From: Fulvivirga lutimaris
GTDB lineage: Bacteria > Bacteroidota > Bacteroidia > Cytophagales > Cyclobacteriaceae
NCBI RefSeq assembly: GCF_009711525.1
Contig: NZ_SMLV01000413.1
Span: forward strand, 1-37,964
Length of the DNA: 37,964 nt
Direction of reading: 5' to 3'
In this document: positions 31,270 to 37,964 of the stretch, in pieces
Position numbering within the stretch: the first letter of the stretch is position 1
Layout: every line of letters starts with the position of its first letter
Made by a program: the position numbers and the translations under genes
Notes under the pieces: generated by a model
Seen by the model: the letters and a program-made list of their open reading frames with translations, nothing else
Told to the model about the DNA's origin: nothing
Databases searched by the model: none

Positions 31270-33177
31270 TTGAACCGCTATTTACGATACCTAACAGTTT
31301 TTTTAGTGGTAGCCCTAGCGCCTATCAATTCATTTGGACAATGTGCTGGGTTTCCTTATTCAAGTAATGGTGGCAGATTTAGTGTAAGTCAGGTTAAGGG
31401 CTGTGCGGGGTTAACCGTTGAAATCTGTATTACTGAACCGTCATGCGACTGTATTTCCTGTACTTGCGACATAGCTTTCGGAGACGGTGCTGGTGACACT
31501 TTTACCCACACTTACACGGAGCCAGGAGATTATAGATTACAGGTAATTTTCCCTAACCCAACTCCTTCAGATTTTATCGATATATCAATTACAGATAAAG
31601 TAGCTCCAGACTTTGATTTATACGCCTGCTCAAGTAATACAGTACAAGTTGATGTAACCGACAGCCAATACGATACCTATCAGATTGATTTTGGAGATGG
31701 AACACAGCAGAATGTACCTATAAACTCTGCAAACACACAACACACCTACATAGACAGTAACACGCGTACTGTAAGTGTTCAGGGTGTTGACACGAATGCG
31801 CTTGACAATTGTGCAGTTGCTACTGACTCATTTTCTCCTCAAATAACACTTCCAGTAGCTTTAATTACTGAATTAAATGTTTTGGATGAATCGTCTTTAG
31901 AACTTAGATATGATCTTGAAGATGATATTTTCTATAGGCTAGAGGTTCAACCCAATGGCACAGGAAGTTTCAACTTTCTAAAACAATTAGACAACAATAG
32001 TTCGAGAGACACCATAAGAAACCTGAGTTTATCACCCGGCTATTATTGCTTTAGAATTGCGTCTTTAGATTTATGTACCAATACATCAACCTATTCCAAT
32101 ACCATTTGTAGTATTGATTTATCATTGACCATACAGGATGGCTCCAATGATATCCTTTGGACAACCAGTTCACCTTCTGGTGACTTTAATATCGCAAGAA
32201 AAATAATCAACAATACAGGCAGTTCCACCACCAACCCCTTTCAGTTAGCTCAAGCAAGTGACAGGTTCTACAGTGATCAAAGTCTTACCTGCAACACAGA
32301 ATATTGTTATTTTCTAACTGCTAATTATAATGGTGGTATATCAAAATCTAATGAGCAGTGTGGTGTAGCTACAAGCACTCTAACTCCTAATGCGGTGGAC
32401 AATATCGCTATTTCAGTTAATGATGACGGAAGCATTTCTCTTGAGTGGCAGGAGCCTAACGGAATAGTTGGAGGCAGTTACAGCATCACTAAAAATGGAA
32501 CTGGCATAGGTTCTACAACCACTTTTTCATATACAGACTCTATTGCAAATGGCAATGAGACTTCATCATGTTACACCATAGGTATTACTGACGAATGTGG
32601 TAATTCAAATTCTGATGGTACTGTAGCCTGCTCTATTTTACTTCAAGGCTCGATACAACCTGACAACACCGTAACGCTGGATTGGGATGACTATGAAGGA
32701 TACTTTTATGGAGTAAATAATTATACCATTCAAAAGTTTTATCAAGGCACTGCTGTAGGAAGCAATACTTCAGGGGTCTCAGAATTTACACAAGTAGACA
32801 ATAATAACAGTCAGCAGATTATATCATATAAAGTGATTACCAACCCTAATGATGGTTCATTACCATCATCTGCTTCAAACCTCATTACCCTTATTAAGTC
32901 AAATAATATTCATTACCCAACAGCCTTCACCCCTGATGGCAATGGCACAAATGACACTTTCACTGTAACGGGACAGTTTATTACCAATTATTCCTTACAA
33001 ATTTTTAATAGGTGGGGTGAAATGATTTTTACTTCGAATGACCCCGCGAATGGATGGGATGGTCAATACAACTCAAAACCTCAAGGCGAAGGCACTTATA
33101 TTTTCAATCTTGAAATAACCGATTTAGCAGGCAGGGAGATTAAGAGGAATGGATCTTTCCTATTGTTAAGAAGGTAA
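31270..33177 (+). CDS. T9SS type B sorting-domain secreted protein (gliding-associated C-terminal)
   Basis: A 635-residue secreted protein that starts with TTG at 31270; no ATG lies between it and the hutH stop. The signal peptide NRYLRYLTVFLVVALAPINS ends near FGQ. A cysteine-rich N-terminal region is followed by a PKD-like fold (FGDGAGDTFTHTYTEPGDYR at about 70-90, and a second FGDGTQQ at about 145), then FN3-like beta repeats. The C-terminal sorting domain is clear: IHYPTAFTPDGNGTNDTF, NYSLQIFNRWGEMIFTS, WDGQYNSKPQGEGTYIF and a final FLLLRR. This type B signal (TIGR04131/CHU_C) directs export by the type IX secretion system, found in gliding Bacteroidota. The function of the passenger region is unknown. 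Confidence 0.9.
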   Translation: MNRYLRYLTVFLVVALAPINSFGQCAGFPYSSNGGRFSVSQVKGCAGLTVEICITEPSCDCISCTCDIAFGDGAGDTFTHTYTEPGDYRLQVIFPNPTPSDFIDISITDKVAPDFDLYACSSNTVQVDVTDSQYDTYQIDFGDGTQQNVPINSANTQHTYIDSNTRTVSVQGVDTNALDNCAVATDSFSPQITLPVALITELNVLDESSLELRYDLEDDIFYRLEVQPNGTGSFNFLKQLDNNSSRDTIRNLSLSPGYYCFRIASLDLCTNTSTYSNTICSIDLSLTIQDGSNDILWTTSSPSGDFNIARKIINNTGSSTTNPFQLAQASDRFYSDQSLTCNTEYCYFLTANYNGGISKSNEQCGVATSTLTPNAVDNIAISVNDDGSISLEWQEPNGIVGGSYSITKNGTGIGSTTTFSYTDSIANGNETSSCYTIGITDECGNSNSDGTVACSILLQGSIQPDNTVTLDWDDYEGYFYGVNNYTIQKFYQGTAVGSNTSGVSEFTQVDNNNSQQIISYKVITNPNDGSLPSSASNLITLIKSNNIHYPTAFTPDGNGTNDTFTVTGQFITNYSLQIFNRWGEMIFTSNDPANGWDGQYNSKPQGEGTYIFNLEITDLAGREIKRNGSFLLLRR

Positions 33178-33235
33178 CTAATATTATTTAACTTCTTTTA
33201 TTTCTTTTCTGAATGCATTTCTTGAAGGTTTAGGG

Positions 33236-33243
33236 TAGTTTTG
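33236..33243 (+). promoter_or_regulatory. Candidate -7 element for the YbaB/EbfC gene
   Basis: TAGTTTTG matches TAnnTTTG exactly, 25 bp before the ATG at 33269, a normal leader length. Confidence 0.45.
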
Positions 33244-33268
33244 CAACCCGGTTAAAAACATTCGATCT

Positions 33269-33601
33269 ATGTTTGATATGATGAAAATGATGGGCAAAAT
33301 GAAAGAGGTGCAAGCCAAAATCAAAGAAGCCCAAGATAGTTTAGTAAATATCAAGGCCACTGCTGATGCAGGTGGAGGTATGGTAAATGCCACTGTCAAT
33401 GGTAAGAAAGAGGTAATAAAAATTGATATTGATCCTTTATTGTTAAAGCCTGAAGACAAAGAAATGCTTCAGGATCTTATTATTGCGGCTATCAATAAAG
33501 CCAATGCAGAAGTTGAGGTAATGGCTAAAGAACATATAAAAAAGGCGACTGACGGAATGCTTCCAAATATTCCAGGTCTTGATCTTGGCGGCATGTTTTA
33601 A
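33269..33601 (+). CDS. YbaB/EbfC family nucleoid-associated protein
   Basis: A 110-residue small dimeric DNA-binding protein. The N-terminal methionine-rich helix MFDMMKMMGKMKEVQAKIKE is the YbaB signature, followed by the beta core VNATVNGKKEVIKIDIDPLL and the C-terminal helix IIAAINKANAEVEVMAKEHI, and GMLPNIPGLDLGGMF. These proteins bind DNA nonspecifically as fork-like dimers. The usual partners recR and dnaX are not adjacent. Its stop codon overlaps the start of the following GT2 by 1 bp, an odd coupling of a nucleoid protein with a glycosyltransferase. Confidence 0.92.
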   Translation: MFDMMKMMGKMKEVQAKIKEAQDSLVNIKATADAGGGMVNATVNGKKEVIKIDIDPLLLKPEDKEMLQDLIIAAINKANAEVEVMAKEHIKKATDGMLPNIPGLDLGGMF

Positions 33602-34617
33602 TGGATAAAGTTGCTGTTGCCATACTCAATTATAATGGTAAGAAACATCTAGAGAAATTTTTACCCTCTGTCATCAAACACAGTCCTAAAGGTAGTGTTT
33701 GGGTTATTGATAATTTATCAACAGATGACTCCTTAGACTTTCTTAAAGCCGACTACCCCGAAGTTAATCTTGTTGTCTTAGATGAGAATGGTGGTTATAG
33801 CAGAGGCTACAACTTAGGTCTGGATCAGATAAAAGCTGAATACTTTGTACTTCTTAATTCTGATGTTGAGGTAACACCAAATTGGACAGGTCCTGTGATT
33901 GAAATGATGGATCATGATCCATCAATAGCCGCTGTACAGCCCAAAATTTTAGACTATAAAAACAAAGATAAATTTGAATATGCGGGTGCAGGAGGTGGTT
34001 TTATTGACACTCTTGGCTACCCGTTTTGTAGAGGAAGATTATTTTTAACCCTTGAAGAAGATCGTGGCCAGTTTGACGATACCCATAGAATCTTCTGGGC
34101 ATCAGGGGCTTGTATCTTTCTTAGATCTAGCGCATACTATGATAATCAAAAACTAGACGAGGACTTTTTTGCACATATGGAGGAGATAGATTTGTGCTGG
34201 AGGCTAAACAATGCTGGACTAAAAGTTATGTATAATGGTCAAAGTACTGTTTATCATGTTGGAGGGGGCACATTACACAAGTCAAATCCGAGAAAAACAT
34301 ATCTCAACTTTAGAAATGGCCTGGCTCTGTTGTATAAGAACTACAAAACCTGGGAGCTATTTATCAAGTTTCCAATAAGATTAGTGTTGGATTTAATAGC
34401 TGCTTTTAAATTTATGATTTTTGATAGTCTGGCGGATGGATTAGCAGTTTTAAGAGCACATATCCACTTTCTATTTGACTTACCTGAGAACTACAAAAAA
34501 AGACTAAAAATAAAGAAAAGAGTGGTTGGAGGAGCTGCTCCACCTATTTACAAGCGTTCTATTGTTTACCACTACTTCGTGCGAGGTATAAGAAAGTATA
34601 CCGACTTACCGCGTTAA
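33601..34617 (+). CDS. Glycosyltransferase family 2 protein
   Basis: A 338-residue GT-A glycosyltransferase. The opening VAVAILNYNGKKHLEKFLPS, then VIDNLSTDDS, ENGGYSRGYNLGL, the metal site LLNSDVEVTPNW, the acceptor/catalytic region HMEEIDLCWRLNNAGL, and VYHVGGGTLHKSNPRKTYLN are the pattern of the WbbL-like GT2 group. Basic residues and hydrophobic stretches near the C-terminus (IRLVLDLIAAFKFMIF) suggest peripheral membrane binding. It is separated from the glycan locus at the window start by about 24 kb, so it may serve another polymer such as lipopolysaccharide. It overlaps the convergent PspC-like gene by 4 bp at the stop. Confidence 0.9.
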   Translation: MDKVAVAILNYNGKKHLEKFLPSVIKHSPKGSVWVIDNLSTDDSLDFLKADYPEVNLVVLDENGGYSRGYNLGLDQIKAEYFVLLNSDVEVTPNWTGPVIEMMDHDPSIAAVQPKILDYKNKDKFEYAGAGGGFIDTLGYPFCRGRLFLTLEEDRGQFDDTHRIFWASGACIFLRSSAYYDNQKLDEDFFAHMEEIDLCWRLNNAGLKVMYNGQSTVYHVGGGTLHKSNPRKTYLNFRNGLALLYKNYKTWELFIKFPIRLVLDLIAAFKFMIFDSLADGLAVLRAHIHFLFDLPENYKKRLKIKKRVVGGAAPPIYKRSIVYHYFVRGIRKYTDLPR

Positions 34618-34832
34618 TAATACCACACTGAATTGTTTCTTCTGCGCAAATGCTTTCTGATATTAATCACAAAAGCCAATGCAAGGTAAATTATTACCGG
34701 TGACCCGAAAGTTAGAAAGGAAGCATAGATGAAAAACATCCTGATACTTGTAGTCGCAAGGCCTAATTTTTCTCCCAATCTGGTGCAAACACCAAACGCG
34801 TATTTTTCAAAAAAATGCTGTACTTTTTTCAT
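34614..34832 (-). CDS. PspC-domain small membrane protein
   Basis: A 72-residue protein with the PspC-type core. The segment FGVCTRLGEKLGLATTSIRM, equivalent to GVCAGLAEYLGID.T.VR, leads into one or two membrane segments (FFIYASFLTFGSPVIIYLALAF), then a basic tail HLRRRNNSVWYY. PspC-domain proteins relate to the phage-shock envelope-stress response, although many small homologues are uncharacterised. Its stop lies inside the convergent GT2 gene by 4 bp. Upstream is the 219-bp gap shared with the abundant-protein promoter at 34984-35014. Confidence 0.85.
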   Translation of the reverse strand: MKKVQHFFEKYAFGVCTRLGEKLGLATTSIRMFFIYASFLTFGSPVIIYLALAFVINIRKHLRRRNNSVWYY

Positions 34833-34983
34833 AACTTATTTTAATGCTATAAATGTACAAAAAGTAACTGAATATACGCTTTAACCTAGTTATCATGTTA
34901 CTTATCGATAAATATGTGGCTTCACAAATATATGCCTCACAATATCACTTCACGTGGTTGATTCTTATTTTTTTTAACTATTA

Positions 34984-35014
34984 TTGCATGAAATATTATA
35001 TAATAATAATTTTA
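34984..35014 (+). promoter_or_regulatory. Candidate promoter of the OmpA/TPR lipoprotein gene
   Basis: TTG at 34984-34986 and TAATTTTA at 35007-35014 are separated by 20 bp, near the Bacteroidota -33/-7 arrangement, though the last -7 base is A, not G. The surrounding 34980-35015 is highly AT-rich. The ATG follows 37 bp later. The rest of the 219-bp gap (34833-35051) shows no other gene. Confidence 0.4.
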
Positions 35015-35051
35015 CACCTTATTCAACCAAGACATTAAAATCTAAAATCCA

Positions 35052-36815
35052 ATGAGAAAATTATTCTACGCTATAGCTTTTTTTGGTGTACTGACCTTCT
35101 CAGGCTGTGCCCTCAATCAAATGGTGAAGCTTGCGCAGGACCAAAACTTAACGGTTACTCCTAACCCTTTAGAGGTTCACGCTGATACAGTTTCATTTGA
35201 AATGTCGGCCAATTTGCCTGTTAAAATGCTTAAAAAAGGAAAAGTATACACCCTTAACACTTTTTACAAGTATGGAGACAGTGAGTCAGCATTAGAACCA
35301 ATGGTCTTCAAAGCTGAAGATTATCCAAATGCGGATTCTCAACAACCAAAAGCTTCTAAGACTTACACAATGGCTTATTCTCCTGCTATGAAAAGTGGAA
35401 ATCTAGAGGTTCAAGGCGTTGCATCTGATCCTAAAAACGGAAAAACTAAAGAGTCTGCAAGACTCCCAGTTGCTCCTGGTGTAATCACTACTTCTAAGTT
35501 AGTTCAGCCTGTTTATTTTGCTGCTTACGCAAACCACGGTTACAATAACCAAGAAGAGTTGATCCCAACTAAAGTAGATTTCTTCTTCGATCAAGGAAGA
35601 TCTGTATTGAAGTATTCTGAACAAACTTCTAAGAGAGGTAAAAAATTCAACGCTTTCGTTGCAGAGAAAAATGTAACAAGAACAGTGACTATCACTGGTA
35701 CTCACTCTCCTGAAGGTGCTGAAAGAATCAATGATAAATTAGCTAAAGACAGAGCTACTGCAATTGCTAATTACTACAAAAAGCAAATGAAGAAGTATGA
35801 CTATAAAGGCATGGCTGATTCAATTGAATTTATTACTAAGGATGTTGTTCAAGATTGGAAAGCTTTCAAAGATTCTTTAGCTCTATATGAAGGTATCGAT
35901 TCTGAAGCTAAGTCTGCTTACCTTGATGTAGTAAACGGTGCGGGTTCTTTCGAAGAAAAAGAAGATCAACTACACAAGTTACCTAACTACAATAAAGTAT
36001 TAAGAGAACTTTATCCTAAGTTGAGAACTGCTAAGACTGAAATCTTAACAGTAAAAGAAAAGAAAACTGATGCTGAGATATCAGTATTGTCAAAAGGCAT
36101 TGCTGGTGGAACTGTATCTGCTGATACACTATCTGAAGAAGAATTATTGTACTCTGCTACTTTAACTCCTTCTCTTAAAGAAAAAGAAAGTATCTACCTT
36201 GCTGCTACTAAGAAATCTGGAAGCTGGGTTGCTCATAACAACTTAGGTGCTGTTTACGTAGCTATGGCTATAGAAGGTGATGCTTCAGCTGGTGCTAAAG
36301 CTCAAGCTCAATTAGAAATTGCTGCGAACAAAAATGCTGCTCCTGAAGTACACGCTAACTTAGCCTCTGTTGCTTTAATGAACGGTAACGCTTACAAAGC
36401 ATACGAGCATTTAACTAAAGCTTCTGGTGGATCAAGCGAAATGGCTCAAGGTGTTAACGGTGTTAAAGGTGCTGTTGAAATCATGATTGCTAAGTACCCT
36501 GCAGCTGTAAGTTCTACTTCAGGTGCTGAGAATACTGCAGTTAACTTGTTCAACAAAGGTCTTGCTCAAGTATTGAACAAAGACTACCAAAACGCAATGA
36601 CTTCTTTCAAAGAGGCTGCTTCTAAGGACAGCAACATGGGTATCGCTTATTATGGTGCTGCAATTGCAAGTGCTAGATTAGGTAAAGATGCTGATGTTAT
36701 CGAAAACTTAGCTAACGCTGTTAAAGCTACTCCTTCATTAAAAGGTGACGCTTTAGAAGACTTAGAATTTGCTAAATATGCTTCTAACGAAGGTTTCAGA
36801 AACGCTCTGAAATAA
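35052..36815 (+). CDS. OmpA-like/TPR lipoprotein, apparently highly expressed
   Basis: A 587-residue outer-membrane-type lipoprotein; MRKLFYAIAFFGVLTFSGC is a lipoprotein signal with lipobox cysteine at residue 19. Residues about 170-245 resemble an OmpA-like peptidoglycan-binding domain: IPTKVDFFFDQGRSVLKYSE, VTRTVTITGTHSPEGAERIN, LAKDRATAIANYYK. The C-terminal third carries TPR-like helices (NNLGAVYVAMAIEGDASAGA, NLFNKGLAQVLNKDYQNAMT, then SFKEAASKDSNMGIAYYGAA). Codon use is strongly skewed to GCT, ACT, TCT, CTT and GGT compared with neighbours, which suggests very strong expression. It has its own candidate promoter and a strong terminator, so it is a single-gene unit. Exact role unknown; a cell-envelope anchor is likely. 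Confidence 0.85.
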   Translation: MRKLFYAIAFFGVLTFSGCALNQMVKLAQDQNLTVTPNPLEVHADTVSFEMSANLPVKMLKKGKVYTLNTFYKYGDSESALEPMVFKAEDYPNADSQQPKASKTYTMAYSPAMKSGNLEVQGVASDPKNGKTKESARLPVAPGVITTSKLVQPVYFAAYANHGYNNQEELIPTKVDFFFDQGRSVLKYSEQTSKRGKKFNAFVAEKNVTRTVTITGTHSPEGAERINDKLAKDRATAIANYYKKQMKKYDYKGMADSIEFITKDVVQDWKAFKDSLALYEGIDSEAKSAYLDVVNGAGSFEEKEDQLHKLPNYNKVLRELYPKLRTAKTEILTVKEKKTDAEISVLSKGIAGGTVSADTLSEEELLYSATLTPSLKEKESIYLAATKKSGSWVAHNNLGAVYVAMAIEGDASAGAKAQAQLEIAANKNAAPEVHANLASVALMNGNAYKAYEHLTKASGGSSEMAQGVNGVKGAVEIMIAKYPAAVSSTSGAENTAVNLFNKGLAQVLNKDYQNAMTSFKEAASKDSNMGIAYYGAAIASARLGKDADVIENLANAVKATPSLKGDALEDLEFAKYASNEGFRNALK

Positions 36816-36837
36816 TCTTTAGATAAAACAATATTTT

Positions 36838-36868
36838 AAAACCCTGACGATACCGTCAGGGTTTTTTT
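36838..36868 (+). terminator. Strong intrinsic terminator
   Basis: CCCTGACG-ATAC-CGTCAGGG (36842-36861), a perfect 8-bp stem extended by A/T pairs, followed by seven T (36862-36868). It ends the OmpA/TPR lipoprotein transcript. Confidence 0.9.
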
Positions 36869-36895
36869 ATTATCTGATTTTAGTAGTACTGGAAT

Positions 36896-36926
36896 TTTGT
36901 GATTAAAAGCTCTAGTGCTATTTTTA
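36896..36926 (+). promoter_or_regulatory. Candidate promoter of pdhB
   Basis: TTTG (36896-36899), 19-bp spacer, then TATTTTTA (36919-36926), the expected Bacteroidota -33/-7 architecture, with only the final G of the -7 box changed. The ATG at 36953 leaves a leader of about 20 bp. Confidence 0.55.
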
Positions 36927-36952
36927 CGCTCCAATTATTTAATCCATAATCA

Positions 36953-37930
36953 ATGAGAGAAATACAGTTTAGAGAAGCACTAGGCGAGGCAATGAGCGAA
37001 GAGATGCGCAGGGATGAAAAGGTCTTCCTTATGGGAGAAGAAGTTGCCGAATATAATGGTGCTTATAAAGTAAGCCAGGGTATGCTTGATGAGTTTGGTC
37101 CTGAAAGAGTGATAGATACTCCAATTGCCGAACTTGGCTTTGCTGGCGTTGGTGTAGGTGCTGCTATGAACGGGCTCAGACCTATCATAGAGTTCATGAC
37201 ATTCAATTTCTCTCTAGTAGCTATAGACCAGGTAATAAACGCAGCTGCCAAAATGATGTCTATGTCTGGTGGTCAGTTTAGTGTACCTATTGTATTTAGA
37301 GGTCCTACTGGTAATGCTGGTATGTTGAGCTCACAGCACTCTCAAAACTTTGAGAACTGGTTTGCTAACACTCCAGGATTGAAGGTGGTTGTTCCCTCTA
37401 ACCCATATGATGCTAAAGGCCTTTTAAAATCGTCAATCAGGGATAATGATCCTACCATATTCATGGAGTCAGAATTGATGTATGGAGATAAAGGTGAGGT
37501 GCCTGAAGGTGAATATTTGATACCTATAGGTGTGGCAGAAGTTAAGCGCGAAGGAACTGATGTGACTTTGGTGTCTTTTGGTAAAATGATGAAGACCGTA
37601 TATGAGGCCGCTGATGAAGCTGCCAAAGAAGGTATTTCATGTGAAGTAATTGATTTAAGGTCAGTAAGACCTATAGACTATGCTACTGTTGTAAACTCAG
37701 TAAAAAAGACCAACAGAATAGTTGTGATTGAAGAGGCTTGGCCTTTAGCTGCTATAAGCTCAGAAATCACTTACCATATCCAAAAGTTTGCATTCGATTA
37801 TTTAGATGCACCAGTTCACAGGGTGAATAGTATGGATGTTCCATTACCATATGCTCCGACTTTAATAGATGCCATTCTTCCAAATGTTAAAAGAACTATG
37901 GATGCTATTAAGTCTGTTATGTATAGATAA
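36953..37930 (+). CDS. pdhB: Pyruvate dehydrogenase E1 component subunit beta
   Basis: The beta chain of the heterotetrameric thiamine-diphosphate-dependent E1 of pyruvate dehydrogenase, which decarboxylates pyruvate and passes the acetyl group to lipoyl-E2. The 325-residue length is normal. Motifs are REIQFREALGEAMSEEMRRD, GEEVAEYNGAYKVSQGM, RVIDTPIAELGFAGVGVGAA, GGQFSVPIVFRGPTGNAG, QHSQNFENWFANTPGLKVVV, and FMESELMYGDKGEVPEGEY; the glutamate in TPIAELGF contacts ThDP. A branched-chain 2-oxoacid E1 beta is the nearest alternative, but the sequence matches pdhB more closely. The alpha subunit is not in the window, so it is split from this gene. Confidence 0.93.
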   Translation: MREIQFREALGEAMSEEMRRDEKVFLMGEEVAEYNGAYKVSQGMLDEFGPERVIDTPIAELGFAGVGVGAAMNGLRPIIEFMTFNFSLVAIDQVINAAAKMMSMSGGQFSVPIVFRGPTGNAGMLSSQHSQNFENWFANTPGLKVVVPSNPYDAKGLLKSSIRDNDPTIFMESELMYGDKGEVPEGEYLIPIGVAEVKREGTDVTLVSFGKMMKTVYEAADEAAKEGISCEVIDLRSVRPIDYATVVNSVKKTNRIVVIEEAWPLAAISSEITYHIQKFAFDYLDAPVHRVNSMDVPLPYAPTLIDAILPNVKRTMDAIKSVMYR

Positions 37931-37964
37931 AGTTGATAAAGTATATAAAAGTAAAGGCCAACTC

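Noticed and set aside
1-37964. A defence system, prophage or integrative element.
   Set aside because: No integrase, transposase, capsid, restriction, CRISPR-Cas or toxin-antitoxin genes are visible in any frame, and no att-like direct repeats or flanking tRNA were seen.

Overview
The window reads as a chromosomal segment of a low-GC member of the Bacteroidota, most likely a marine-type Cytophagales relative (Fulvivirga/Marivirga/Roseivirga-like; the lineage is inferred from gene content only). Supporting signs are a protein with a type IX secretion (T9SS) type B sorting domain, many secreted or lipoprotein hydrolases, weak or absent Shine-Dalgarno sequences, several TTG/GTG starts, and repeated copies of the Bacteroidota -7 promoter motif TAnnTTTG. 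I see no tRNA, rRNA, CRISPR array, transposase, integrase or phage gene.

Layout. (1) 1-9155 is a surface-polysaccharide locus interrupted by ruvC. It holds a truncated membrane protein of the lysylphosphatidylglycerol synthase/flippase-like family, a coupled minus-strand set (sulfotransferase, GT2, GT4), a divergent plus-strand set (Wzx-type flippase, FdtA-like sugar ketoisomerase, DegT-type aminotransferase), and a second minus-strand pair (GT2, GT4). Together these could make, assemble and export a glycan containing a 3-amino-3,6-dideoxyhexose, possibly sulfated. (2) 9358-9974 holds two small membrane proteins of unknown function. (3) 10036-13620 is a phenylacetate-degradation cluster: a TetR regulator followed by paaA, paaB, paaC and paaD. 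PaaB is double-length with two PaaB-like halves. A palindrome lies between the regulator and paaA, and a terminator-like hairpin lies between paaA and paaB. (4) 13686-18158 encodes a very large secreted TolB-propeller/amidohydrolase fusion and a divergent AlkB-type membrane di-iron hydroxylase. (5) 18236-22330 is a looser accessory stretch: a class C beta-lactamase-like hydrolase, two small unknown proteins, a decayed dihydrofolate-reductase-family gene, a strong hairpin, an orphan fragment, an unknown secreted protein and short palindromic repeats. (6) 22331-27870 carries a sorbosone-dehydrogenase-like lipoprotein, an alpha/beta hydrolase overlapping a Qnr-like pentapeptide protein, an S10 carboxypeptidase, a thioredoxin-fold protein and a YfcE-type phosphoesterase. 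(7) 27924-37930 is mostly housekeeping: a Lys/Ala-rich basic protein, hisS-hutH, a T9SS cargo protein, a YbaB/EbfC protein coupled to a GT2, a PspC-domain protein, an OmpA/TPR lipoprotein with strongly biased codons, and pdhB.

No single undescribed system stands out. The points most worth a second look are the duplicated PaaB with the internal hairpin in the paa operon, the sulfotransferase inside the glycan locus, the FdtA homologue lacking one of its paired histidines, a promoter element shared by two secreted-protein genes, and -7 motifs so close to start codons that leaderless mRNAs are predicted.
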